Made by a program: the position numbers and the translations under genes. The notes beneath the pieces are model-generated. The model was not told the origin of the DNA. It did not search any database and saw nothing but the letters and a program-made list of their open reading frames with translations. 36,524 nt of DNA. Source: Corynebacterium sp. (GTDB lineage Bacteria > Actinomycetota > Actinomycetes > Mycobacteriales > Mycobacteriaceae). Location of the stretch: assembly GCF_030530965.1 (NCBI RefSeq), contig NZ_JAUMTY010000018.1, positions 1 to 36,524 on the forward strand, in the 5' to 3' direction. Shown piece by piece: positions 7,749 to 15,551 of the stretch. Each line of letters begins with the position of its first letter. The stretch's first letter is position 1.

Positions 7749-8615
7749 ATGACACCAGTAACAATCCTCTTTAATCCCCACTCGACAGGTGACAGCGAAA
7801 CACGCGCACGACGCTTGGCTGATCAGCTGGAGGGACTTTTTGAGGTCACTGTCGTCCCTACGCAATATCAGGGTCACGCCGAGAAAATAGCCGCCCAGAT
7901 CACCAAAGAATCTGAGAACATTCACGTCATTGTCTGTTCAAGCGGGGACGGGACATATAACGAAGTCGTCAATGGCGTTATGCGTCATCCGCATGATCAC
8001 ATTCGCACTGCTATCTTGCCGAGCGGTAATGCAAATGATCATTATCACGCATTGAGTAACGGAAAAACCTTGGCGCATCGCATTATTACCAGTGATTACA
8101 CAGACATCGATGTCCTTAAATTAGTAAGTACTGGAAAAGATAATCTTGAGCGTTACGCGCACTCGTATATCGGGTTCGGGCTAACCCCTCATATCGGAGA
8201 AAAACTCACTGCGGCACATCTGACCAAGTGGAATCAGGGCTGGATTGTCATGAGGAACCTCTTCTCGGTGAAGCCCGTGAAAATTATTCACGAAGGCCAC
8301 CAGGAAAAATTCGATAACTTGGTGTTCGCCAATGTTCCCCGGATGAGCAAAGTTATCAAAATTAGTGACCACACTTCGCTAACAAACGGGAAATTCGACG
8401 TCGTTAAGCACAAAAGCCTGACACTGGCCATGCTTGTCGGCTACCTGTTCCGTGCAAGCACATTGGGTCTTCACAACACCGACCGTGAGGAACGGTGGCA
8501 TTTTATCCTGGAAAAAGACTCTCAGGTCCAACTGGATGGGGAGGTCATGCACTTATCTAAGTACGACGAGATCACTATCTCTGTTGTTCCCCACACATTG
8601 GCATGTGCCGCGTGA
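7749..8615 (+). CDS. Diacylglycerol kinase family lipid kinase
   Basis: A 288-residue soluble protein of the DAGK catalytic family (YegS/BmrU/DgkB-like), predicted to phosphorylate a lipid alcohol with ATP at the membrane surface. It has the N-terminal ILFNPHSTG strand-loop, the nucleotide-binding glycine loop SSGDGTYNEVVNG at residues 64-76 (the usual first glycine of GGDGT is serine), PSGNANDH at 91-98 in place of the more usual PxGTxNDFA, and the C-terminal LDGE (in VQLDGEVMHL) expected for the family's beta-sandwich domain. Length is normal. The region just before the ATG has only a weak AAAAGA ribosome binding site. It is transcribed alone between a transporter and the Nramp gene. The family is secure; the actual lipid substrate is not known. 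Confidence 0.82.
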   Translation: MTPVTILFNPHSTGDSETRARRLADQLEGLFEVTVVPTQYQGHAEKIAAQITKESENIHVIVCSSGDGTYNEVVNGVMRHPHDHIRTAILPSGNANDHYHALSNGKTLAHRIITSDYTDIDVLKLVSTGKDNLERYAHSYIGFGLTPHIGEKLTAAHLTKWNQGWIVMRNLFSVKPVKIIHEGHQEKFDNLVFANVPRMSKVIKISDHTSLTNGKFDVVKHKSLTLAMLVGYLFRASTLGLHNTDREERWHFILEKDSQVQLDGEVMHLSKYDEITISVVPHTLACAA

Positions 8616-8693
8616 AATCAGGCACGTGAAGCCACGCGAGAGAGTGTGACATTACGACGGCGCAATGCTGAACCGATAAGCTGAAACTCTCAC

Positions 8694-8710
8694 GGAAGGA
8701 GTAGGTTACG
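8694..8710 (+). promoter_or_regulatory. Strong ribosome binding site followed by ACG instead of a normal start codon
   Basis: GGAAGGAG (8694-8701) is followed after an ideal 6-base spacer by ACG (8708-8710), which is in frame with the Nramp coding sequence 21 bases before the first GTG (8729). The GTG itself has no ribosome binding site. This suggests that translation naturally began at 8708 and that ACG is either a rare working start codon or an ATG-to-ACG change. The hairpin-capable arms GAGAGT (8640-8645) and ACTCTC (8686-8691) lie just upstream. Confidence 0.5.
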
Positions 8711-8728
8711 TCAGATTCAGAGCAGGCT

Positions 8729-10033
8729 GTGCCGACGAATTCACTCGATTCTCACAGCGGACGTCGACCATCTGGCACACCAGCCTCAGGTTCGTCCGAC
8801 CCCGTGTCACAGCCATCGGCATCTCCGTCATCGAAGCGGCTTATCGGTCTGCTGGGCCCGGCCTTCATTGCAGCTATTGCCTACGTGGACCCCGGAAACG
8901 TTGCGGCGAACATCTCCTCTGGGGCAACCTACGGGTATCTACTGGTGTGGGTGCTCGCGGCTGCGAACCTGATGGCCATGATCATCCAGTATCAGGCGGC
9001 CAAGCTCGGAATCGTCACGGGGAAGAGCCTTCCCCAACTGCTAGGTCAGCGGCTTTCCCGACCGTGGAGAATTGCCTACTGGCTGCAAGCGGAAATTGTG
9101 GCCGCAGCTACTGACCTCGCAGAGATCATCGGTGGTGCCGTCGCCCTGCATTTATTGTTCGGGGTATCCCCGCTGACGGGTGGGATCATTGTGGGGGCCG
9201 TGTCGATGGCTCTGCTGTTAACGCAGGGGACCGCTCAAAAGGTATTCGAGCGGGTCATCATAGTGATGCTAGTCATTATCACCTTTGGTTTCCTTGCGGG
9301 TTTATTTCTTGCGCCACCCAATCTTCGAGGAATCGCGGGTGGATTAGTTCCCCGCTTTGAAGGAAGCAATAGCGTGATACTCGCTGCCTCGATGTTGGGG
9401 GCGACGGTGATGCCTCACGTTATTTACTTACATTCGTCATTAGTTATTCACCGTCATGGTGCGGGCCATGAAGATCCCCACGTCATTCGTCGTTTATTAA
9501 AAGCGACCCGCATCGACATTATTATTGCGCTCGGAATTGCGGGGCTTGTGAATATCGGGCTCCTCTTGCTGGCTGCATCCGCCTTAAGTGGCCGGCACGG
9601 GACCGACACCATCGAAGGCGCCCATGCTGCTCTGAGCAGCGCATTAGGGCCCGCAATAGGCGTCATCTTTGCCATTGGGCTGCTGTTTTCCGGGCTCGCC
9701 TCGACGTCGGTCGGTGCATATGCGGGCTCCGAAGTGATGAAGGGCATGCTTCATTTCCAAGTGAAGCTATGGATACGTCGCGCAATTACGCTCATTCCGG
9801 CGCTCCTCATTATTGGGCTGAATATTGACGCCACGTATGCACTTGTTATTTCACAAGTCGTCTTGAGTTTTGGTATTCCGTTTGCCCTCATCCCGTTGCA
9901 GATGGTGACGGGCGGGAAAGTTATGGGTCAGTACCGGGATAAAGCGCTGAAATGGATAGGCGTTGTTATCTCAGCGCTCATTATCGGGCTGAATATCGTC
10001 CTTATTGTGATGACTCTTCGCGGCCAAGCCTGA
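8729..10033 (+). CDS. mntH: Nramp-family divalent metal transporter (MntH-like)
   Basis: Proton-coupled importer of Mn2+ and possibly Fe2+ in the cytoplasmic membrane. The 434-residue reading (from GTG 8729) has an approximately 35-residue Ser/Pro-rich N-terminus, then about 11 helices. The metal-site motif DPGN is at 54-57 in helix 1 and MPHVIYLHS (the helix 6 M-P-H motif) at about 228-236; both are diagnostic of Nramp. The GTG start is the first standard codon but lacks a ribosome binding site; a strong one precedes an in-frame ACG at 8708, which would add seven residues. I see no DtxR/MntR-like operator before it. It ends in a 9-base tandem repeat that supplies three consecutive in-frame TGA codons. 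Convergent with ltbR. Confidence 0.88.
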   Translation: MPTNSLDSHSGRRPSGTPASGSSDPVSQPSASPSSKRLIGLLGPAFIAAIAYVDPGNVAANISSGATYGYLLVWVLAAANLMAMIIQYQAAKLGIVTGKSLPQLLGQRLSRPWRIAYWLQAEIVAAATDLAEIIGGAVALHLLFGVSPLTGGIIVGAVSMALLLTQGTAQKVFERVIIVMLVIITFGFLAGLFLAPPNLRGIAGGLVPRFEGSNSVILAASMLGATVMPHVIYLHSSLVIHRHGAGHEDPHVIRRLLKATRIDIIIALGIAGLVNIGLLLLAASALSGRHGTDTIEGAHAALSSALGPAIGVIFAIGLLFSGLASTSVGAYAGSEVMKGMLHFQVKLWIRRAITLIPALLIIGLNIDATYALVISQVVLSFGIPFALIPLQMVTGGKVMGQYRDKALKWIGVVISALIIGLNIVLIVMTLRGQA

Positions 10034-10052
10034 CAAGCCTGACGAGCCTGAG
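10026..10052. repeat. Three 9-base tandem repeats creating triple in-frame stops
   Basis: AAGCCTGAC, AAGCCTGAC and GAGCCTGAG follow one another. The first unit contains the Nramp stop codon (10031-10033), and because the period is 9 each following unit supplies another in-frame TGA (10040-10042 and 10049-10051). It lies in the 24-base gap between convergent mntH and ltbR. Confidence 0.8.
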
Positions 10053-10057
10053 AAATT

Positions 10058-10810
10058 TCACTGCAATGACTGGTTAATCCTTTCAGCTGCCTCGCGGATA
10101 AGGTTTCCATACAGTTGTTGTGGCGACGGTCGTAAGCGTTCCACAGGACCTGAAATGGACAAGGCCGCAACGACGCCCTGATTCGCGCGGATCGGCGTCG
10201 ACACGCTGGCTAAACTCGGGTCACGTTCACCGATTGATTCTGCGACGCCCGTCGCGCGTGTCTCCGCAAGATCATCCTCCGTAAAGGCGGCGTCGGGAAT
10301 AATGGATTGAATCATTTCCTCCGGCGCCCAGGCCATTAACACTCGCGCAGCAGAGCCGCGAAGCAGCGACATGCGCGCGCCGACGGGGACCGTATTCTGT
10401 AGTCCGCTAGCTGGTTCGATGGACGCGATGCATGTGCGGACATTGCCGGTGAGGCGGTAAATCTGGACGGATTCGTTGGTTTTTTCCATCAGGTTGCGCA
10501 TGACCGTCATTCCGGCCTGGATAATTCGATCCGAGCTGGCGGGGGATAGTTCGGAGAGCCCTGTGCCTGCGCTCCAGCGGCCATCTTTATCCCGTTCGAG
10601 CAACCGGTGAACGTGTAGGGCGGTAAGTAATCGGTGTGCCGTCGCGCGTGGCAGCCCGGTTGCGGAGCATATTTCGCTCAGGTTCATGGGGCGGGCGGTC
10701 GCTGTGCGCAGGATGAGTAAGGATCGATCAAGAACTTTGATCCCACTATCGGGGTTGAAGGTCGCGTGATTGTCGTCGAGTTCGTTGTCAAAGTCGCTTA
10801 ATTTTCCCAT
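10058..10810 (-). CDS. ltbR: IclR-family regulator LtbR
   Basis: A 250-residue DNA-binding repressor. The N-terminal winged helix-turn-helix spans about residues 22-80 (NLSEICSATGLPRATAHRLL is the recognition part), followed by an IclR effector-binding domain with the arginine- and alanine-rich SLLRGSAARVLMAW segment. Its position divergent from leuC-leuD is that of LtbR, which in Corynebacterium glutamicum represses leuCD, leuB and tryptophan genes. There is no ribosome binding site before the ATG; instead TAGTAT on the minus strand (10817-10822) lies exactly 6 bases upstream, so the transcript is probably leaderless, and a palindrome overlaps that -10 box, suggesting autorepression. The assignment rests on the HTH type plus synteny. 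Confidence 0.88.
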   Translation of the reverse strand: MGKLSDFDNELDDNHATFNPDSGIKVLDRSLLILRTATARPMNLSEICSATGLPRATAHRLLTALHVHRLLERDKDGRWSAGTGLSELSPASSDRIIQAGMTVMRNLMEKTNESVQIYRLTGNVRTCIASIEPASGLQNTVPVGARMSLLRGSAARVLMAWAPEEMIQSIIPDAAFTEDDLAETRATGVAESIGERDPSLASVSTPIRANQGVVAALSISGPVERLRPSPQQLYGNLIREAAERINQSLQ

Positions 10811-10886
10811 ATTTTGATACTATCATTCTGCATAGTGAGACGCTCGGACGTCGGAACGGCAGCCGACACGACGGAAGGATTGGAGA
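10811..10886. promoter_or_regulatory. ltbR-leuC divergent promoter with palindromic operator candidate
   Basis: TGATACTATCA (10815-10825) is a palindrome with perfect 5-base arms around one central base. It covers TAGTAT, the likely minus-strand -10 box of ltbR, and abuts or overlaps TATCAT (10821-10826), a possible plus-strand -10 box of leuC. A second element, TCTGCATAGTGAGA (10827-10840), is adjacent. One regulator bound here could control both directions. The leuC ribosome binding site GGAAGGA lies at the right end. Confidence 0.5.
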
Positions 10887-12458
10887 ATGACGAACTCCAC
10901 CGCAGATAAAACCTCCGCAACTACCGGAGCCTCTACCACTCGCACCCCATCGACGACGCTCTCGGACTCTGCTGAGGACGACCACAAGGACCGTCCGCGC
11001 ACGATGGCGGAGAAAGTATGGGAAAACCATATTGTCTCACGCGGGGATAATGGGGACCCTGACCTCATCTACATTGACCTGCACTTGGTTCACGAAGTGA
11101 CCTCGCCTCAGGCGTTCGACGGCCTCCGCATGGCGGGCCGCCCGGTTCGCCGGCCTGACCTCACCATCGCCACCGAGGATCACAATGTCCCCACCATTGG
11201 GGTCAAGACCGGCGACGTAGCAGAGATTAAAGACATCACGTCGCGCACACAGGTCTCGACGCTACGGAAAAACGCCGAAGAATTCGGTGTCAAACTCTTC
11301 CCAATGGGGAACCGCGAACAAGGCATTGTGCACGTCGTCGGGCCACAATTGGGGTTGACCCAGCCAGGGATGACGGTGGTGTGCGGGGACTCGCACACCG
11401 CAACCCACGGAGCCTTCGGAGCGATCGCATTCGGCATCGGAACCTCCGAAGTAGAGCATGTGATGGCGACGCAGACCCTGCCCCTCAAGCCATTCAAAAC
11501 AATGGCGGTTAATGTCGACGGAACCCTCCCTGAAGGAACGACGGGCAAGGACATCATCCTGGCTGTCATTGCGAAGATCGGAACCGGCGGCGGTCAAGGG
11601 CACATCATTGAATACCGCGGCGAAGCGATCCGCCAGCTGTCGATGGAAGCCCGGATGACGGTGTGCAACATGTCGATTGAAGCGGGCGCGAGGGCCGGGA
11701 TGATCGCTCCCGACGAGACGACGTTCAACTACATCAAAGGCCGTCCGCACGCTCCGGAGGATTGGGACGGTGCCGTCGAATATTGGAAATCGTTGAGGAC
11801 CGACGACGACGCGGAATTCGACACCGTCGTTAACCTCGATGCCAGCGACATCACGCCGTTCGTTACGTGGGGAACGAACCCCGGCCAGGGCATTGCACTC
11901 GGGGAACCCGTTCCGGGGCCCGAAGACTTTACCGACGCAGAAGAAGCGTCGGCGTGTGAAAAAGCCCTGAAGTACATGGACCTCACCCCTGGGGTGTCCA
12001 TGCGCGACGTTCCCATCGACGTTGTTTTCGTTGGATCGTGTACGAACGGCCGCATTGAAGACATGCGCGCGGCAGCGTCCGTCGTGAAGGGGCGGAAAGT
12101 TGCCGACGGGGTCCAGATGCTGGTGGTGCCAGGATCCGCGCGCGTGAAGCAGCAAGCCGAAGAAGAAGGCCTGGACGCCATTTTCACCGAAGCCGGTGCC
12201 GAGTGGCGTCTGCCCGGGTGCTCGATGTGCCTGGGGATGAACCCTGACCAGCTTTCGCCAGGTCAGCGTTGTGCGTCGACGTCGAACCGTAACTTTGAAG
12301 GCCGCCAAGGGCGGGGTGGACGGACGCACCTCGTGAGCCCCTATGTGGCCGCAGCTACTGCTGTTCAAGGTCGTTTTGCGTCGCCAGCAGATCTCAGTCC
12401 CGTAGGTAGCGCACACAGTGAGACGGCGTCACCGCAGAGCACTGCAACGAGTGCATAG
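10887..12458 (+). CDS. leuC: 3-isopropylmalate dehydratase large subunit
   Basis: Catalytic large subunit of isopropylmalate isomerase, which interconverts 2- and 3-isopropylmalate in leucine biosynthesis with LeuD. The 523-residue protein is an aconitase-family enzyme: TEDHNVPT, CGDSHTATHGAFG, GSCTNGRIEDM with Cys385, and GCSMCLGMNPDQL with Cys445 and Cys448; these three cysteines ligate the [4Fe-4S] cluster. The core starts at about residue 39 (TMAEKVWENH); the preceding Ser/Thr-rich extension and a roughly 20-residue Ser/Thr/Ala-rich tail are unlike typical LeuC and probably disordered. The ATG at 10887 follows GGAAGGA at 7 bases. Transcribed with leuD after a 99-base gap and expected to be repressed by LtbR. 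Confidence 0.97.
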   Translation: MTNSTADKTSATTGASTTRTPSTTLSDSAEDDHKDRPRTMAEKVWENHIVSRGDNGDPDLIYIDLHLVHEVTSPQAFDGLRMAGRPVRRPDLTIATEDHNVPTIGVKTGDVAEIKDITSRTQVSTLRKNAEEFGVKLFPMGNREQGIVHVVGPQLGLTQPGMTVVCGDSHTATHGAFGAIAFGIGTSEVEHVMATQTLPLKPFKTMAVNVDGTLPEGTTGKDIILAVIAKIGTGGGQGHIIEYRGEAIRQLSMEARMTVCNMSIEAGARAGMIAPDETTFNYIKGRPHAPEDWDGAVEYWKSLRTDDDAEFDTVVNLDASDITPFVTWGTNPGQGIALGEPVPGPEDFTDAEEASACEKALKYMDLTPGVSMRDVPIDVVFVGSCTNGRIEDMRAAASVVKGRKVADGVQMLVVPGSARVKQQAEEEGLDAIFTEAGAEWRLPGCSMCLGMNPDQLSPGQRCASTSNRNFEGRQGRGGRTHLVSPYVAAATAVQGRFASPADLSPVGSAHSETASPQSTATSA

Positions 12459-12557
12459 AGCGGGGTAGTGGAAAGAACGCCGCGCACGCGCGCTTCAGAA
12501 AACCGCGCATAGGAAAACGCACACACCACGAACAACGCCACACAGAAAGGGTCGGTT

Positions 12558-13145
12558 ATGGAGCAATTCATTAGCCACACTGGGGTGGGAGTTCCACTCC
12601 GGCGCTCCAACGTCGATACAGATCAGATAATTCCCGCCGTGTACCTGAAACGGGTCACGCGGACCGGATTCGAGGACGGATTATTCGCGCGATGGCGGGA
12701 AGACCCCGATTTCGTCCTCAACCAGGACACGTACAAGAACGGGTCGATTCTTGTTGCCGGGCCAGATTTCGGTACCGGATCCTCGCGTGAACACGCCGCC
12801 TGGGCCCTGATGGATTATGGGTTCCGCGTTGTTATATCGGCGCGGTTTGCGGATATTTTCCGTGGCAACGCAGGCAAGAACGGGCTTGTCGCCGCGCAAA
12901 TGACCGAAGAAGATATCGAGTTGATCTGGAAGCTTCTGGATGAACAACCGGGTCGTACCATGACCGTCGACCTCGAAGAACGCACAGTCACAGTCGGCGA
13001 TGCGGTGTTCGGGTTCGATATCGATGACCACACGCGGTGGCGGTTGATGGAGGGCCTCGACGACATCGCCCTGACGCTGCGCAATGAAGACGCCATCACG
13101 CAATATGAAAAATCACGGTCGCCGTTTATGCCGACGACGATTTAA
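12558..13145 (+). CDS. leuD: 3-isopropylmalate dehydratase small subunit
   Basis: Small swivelling subunit that completes the LeuCD isomerase. The 195-residue protein is normal in length for the family and has NVDTDQIIPAVYLKRV near the N-terminus, the GPDFGTGSSREHAAWAL substrate-loop motif, and ISARFADIFRGNAGKNG. The ATG follows AGAAAGG at good spacing. It lies downstream of leuC in the same direction; the 99-base gap (12459-12557) shows no terminator. It converges on mutT1 with 39 bases between, without the hupB gene that follows leuD in mycobacteria. Confidence 0.97.
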   Translation: MEQFISHTGVGVPLRRSNVDTDQIIPAVYLKRVTRTGFEDGLFARWREDPDFVLNQDTYKNGSILVAGPDFGTGSSREHAAWALMDYGFRVVISARFADIFRGNAGKNGLVAAQMTEEDIELIWKLLDEQPGRTMTVDLEERTVTVGDAVFGFDIDDHTRWRLMEGLDDIALTLRNEDAITQYEKSRSPFMPTTI

Positions 13146-13184
13146 GCGCCCAGCGTCGGGGCCGGCAACCAGCGTCCATCGTCG

Positions 13185-14294
13185 CTATTTAATCGGCAGC
13201 GGGCTGGCGAAATAGTCCGCGCCGGATAGCTTCCCGTCGACAAACGTCAGCACCCATGCGCTGGATTTCTTACACGGTACGTCGTCGATGGACACGGCCC
13301 CTTCCGACGACAACCAGGCAATGATCTCCGGGATCGCTTTGCCTTGGCTGACGATCGCGGACACTCCGCCATGCGTAATGATGTCCGAAATCCGACGCTT
13401 CGCGTCGGCCGTGTGCGCGTCCCAGCCGTTGTCGCCGAACAGTTCGTCGATAGTAATGTGCAGCCCCGAACTCTGCGACAGTGGCTCGGCCGTGGTCTGA
13501 CAGCGGATCGGATCTGCCGAATACAACCGGGTGATCCCAAAACCCGCCAACTCGCGGGGCAACATGTCGGCCTGACGGCGGCCTTTCCGGTCAAGGGGCC
13601 GGAGATTATCGTTACCGCCCCACCCTTCGCGCGGATGAGCATGAGCATGGCGGATGAGAATGATCCGGGACGTGGGAGAGAGGGCAATTTCGTGAGCCGC
13701 CTTCTCAAGGATCTCCGAGTCCACCTTGTAGGTCGTGCGCTTCTTCGCTTCCTCTAACGGCAACCACACCAGCTGGTCAACCTCGTCATTGTCCTCAAAG
13801 GAACCACCAACGCACTCGGCCGTCCAGTAATACACCACCTTGGTCCTACTCTTCACCGGATACGTCACCCGGCCCAGAAGTTTCCCCAGCGTGACGTCGT
13901 AACCCGTCTCTTCCTTGATCTCCCGAATAGCCGTCATGGGGAGTGTCTCACCGGGATCCAGCTTCCCCTTCGCCAGCGACCAATCGTCGTACCGTGGGCG
14001 GTGAATCAGGAGGACCTCGATGTCATCCACGGTCACAGTACTTGCCGACGAATCACGCGACGATTCATCAACAGCCGGTGTAGAAGAATCCGCTCCCTGC
14101 CGACGTCGCCACACGACGGCACCGGCGGCCAGCGTGATTTTGCCCAGTTCCCGGGCGGGGTGACGGGCGATACCTTGCACGCTGCCCTCCGCGTCGGACC
14201 GGTGCTTCGTGTTTGTGCCACTTCCCTGTGATCCGGGCAGAGGAGCGTCGGCAAGAGTGGCGTCGTGTGACTGGGATGAACGTTTCTTCGACAT
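13185..14294 (-). CDS. mutT1: MutT1-type Nudix hydrolase with histidine phosphatase domain
   Basis: A two-domain sanitising enzyme: mycobacterial MutT1 hydrolyses 8-oxo-(d)GTP and diadenosine polyphosphates. The 369-residue protein has a low-complexity N-terminus of about 50 residues, then a Nudix domain whose box fits GX5EX7REUXEEXGU exactly (Gly110, Glu116, Arg124-Glu125, Glu128-Glu129, Gly131). A Ser-rich insertion at about 66-90 interrupts the first strands. The C-terminal histidine phosphatase domain starts ILIRHAHAH with Arg215-His216; the usual second histidine is replaced in VSQGKAIPE, as I recall for mycobacterial MutT1. The ATG at 14292-14294 follows GGGAGGA at a slightly long spacing; the longer reading upstream lacks any such signal. 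Convergent with leuD, divergent from gpsA. Confidence 0.9.
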   Translation of the reverse strand: MSKKRSSQSHDATLADAPLPGSQGSGTNTKHRSDAEGSVQGIARHPARELGKITLAAGAVVWRRRQGADSSTPAVDESSRDSSASTVTVDDIEVLLIHRPRYDDWSLAKGKLDPGETLPMTAIREIKEETGYDVTLGKLLGRVTYPVKSRTKVVYYWTAECVGGSFEDNDEVDQLVWLPLEEAKKRTTYKVDSEILEKAAHEIALSPTSRIILIRHAHAHPREGWGGNDNLRPLDRKGRRQADMLPRELAGFGITRLYSADPIRCQTTAEPLSQSSGLHITIDELFGDNGWDAHTADAKRRISDIITHGGVSAIVSQGKAIPEIIAWLSSEGAVSIDDVPCKKSSAWVLTFVDGKLSGADYFASPLPIK

Positions 14295-14468
14295 AGTGAT
14301 GTGTATCCTCCCGGGGATTCTGTGGAGTGAATCTATGTCAACGATAAGCGAGGAACTCAAACAATGGTGAGAGGTTAATCCGCGCGAGCCCGAATAGGGG
14401 CGGTTAGGCTGGATCCAAAAGACGAGCCGACGCATACGGTGGGGAAGGGCACGGCACCCACACGATAG

Positions 14469-14494
14469 TGCGCATGACATAGGGTGCGCATGAC
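14469..14494. repeat. 10-base direct repeat before gpsA
   Basis: TGCGCATGAC occurs at 14469-14478 and again at 14485-14494 (16-base period, about one and a half helical turns), each preceded by ATAG. It ends 20 bases before the gpsA ATG and overlaps the likely 5' leader. The rest of the 220-base gap from mutT1 (14295-14514) shows no gene; the TANNNT-like hexamers there are not convincing. Confidence 0.4.
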
Positions 14495-14514
14495 GAAGGG
14501 AAGGATGGTCCGCA

Positions 14515-15513
14515 ATGGTTGCAGTAGCGGTGATGGGGGCAGGATCGTGGGGAACCACGATGGCGAAAGTCTTTGCCGACGCTGGAAACACGGTCAGACT
14601 GTGGGCCCGGCGCGACGAGGTGGCCGATGAGATTCAATCGACGCGGCGCAACCAGCGCTACCTCCCGGGTGTCGTTATCCCGGATGCTGTGACTGCGACG
14701 AGTGACCCCCGCGTGGCCTTGGCGGATGCGGACATTGTTGTGCTGGGTGTTCCGTCCCATGCGGTTCAGGACAGCCTGACCCGCTGGAAGGATTTCCTTC
14801 CTGATGATGCACTGATTGTGTCGCTGCCGAAGGGGCTTGAACGCGACACGGCGCGCAGGATGAGTGAGGTCATTGCGGAGGCATCCGGGCGGCCGTCCGA
14901 GAAGATCGCAGTGCTGTCCGGCCCTAATCTGGCGAAGGAAGTAGCGGACGAGCAGCCGGCGGCGACGGTGGTGGCCTGCACCGATCATGACAGCGCCAAA
15001 CGGGTTCAGGAAGCGTGTACGACGGGCTATTTCCGGCCGTACACCAACACGGATGTCATTGGCTGTGAGATCGGGGGAGTCGCAAAAAATGTGATTGCTC
15101 TAGCTGCGGGGATGGCGGCGGGCCAGAACCTGGGTTTCAACACCGCAGCGACGATCATCACGCGCGGACTTGCTGAAACAGTGCGTCTCGGGACGGCTCT
15201 CGGCGCTAATCCTGCAACCTTTTCCGGGTTGGCCGGGCTCGGCGATTTAGTAGCAACCTGTAATTCGCCGTTGTCTCGTAACAGGACATTCGGGGAGCAC
15301 CTCAGTCAGGGAATGAGCCTCGAGGAAGCTCAAGAAGCGTGTCATGGTCAAGTCGCGGAGGGTGTCAACGCGTGCCGGGCAATTCAGTCGCTGGCCCGGG
15401 CCCATAGCGTCGACGTTCCCATCGCGGATGCTGTGGTCTCGGTGTGCTTCGACGGCGCCACCGTGAAAGAGAGCATCATGAACCTGATGGAGCGCGATAC
15501 CAAAGCGGAGTAG
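14515..15513 (+). CDS. gpsA: NAD(P)H-dependent glycerol-3-phosphate dehydrogenase
   Basis: Reduces dihydroxyacetone phosphate to sn-glycerol 3-phosphate, the backbone of membrane phospholipids. The 332-residue cytosolic protein has the N-terminal NAD(P)-binding motif VMGAGSWGTTMAKVF, the substrate segment SLPKGLE, the GPNLAKEVA motif, and the catalytic GGVAKNVIALAAG lysine region followed by GLAGLGDLVATC. Length and motif order are normal. The start ATG at 14515 follows a GGGAAGGATGG ribosome binding site. It lies 38 bases before the ddl GTG; the two enzymes feed lipid and peptidoglycan precursor synthesis. Confidence 0.96.
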   Translation: MVAVAVMGAGSWGTTMAKVFADAGNTVRLWARRDEVADEIQSTRRNQRYLPGVVIPDAVTATSDPRVALADADIVVLGVPSHAVQDSLTRWKDFLPDDALIVSLPKGLERDTARRMSEVIAEASGRPSEKIAVLSGPNLAKEVADEQPAATVVACTDHDSAKRVQEACTTGYFRPYTNTDVIGCEIGGVAKNVIALAAGMAAGQNLGFNTAATIITRGLAETVRLGTALGANPATFSGLAGLGDLVATCNSPLSRNRTFGEHLSQGMSLEEAQEACHGQVAEGVNACRAIQSLARAHSVDVPIADAVVSVCFDGATVKESIMNLMERDTKAE

Positions 15514-15537
15514 TACCGCGACATCACGTAGTGCCGC

Positions 15538-15543
15538 TACACT
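15538..15543 (+). promoter_or_regulatory. -10 box for a leaderless ddl transcript (candidate)
   Basis: TACACT lies in the 38-base gap after gpsA and ends 8 bases before the GTG start of ddl, which has no ribosome binding site. The spacing fits transcription starting at the GTG. No good -35 box is visible. Confidence 0.4.
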
Positions 15544-15551
15544 TAGTCCCC

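Noticed and set aside
11262..12416. 384-codon minus-strand frame opposite leuC
   Set aside because: A shadow of GC-rich leuC coding sequence; composition rich in Arg, His and Val, and no start signal.
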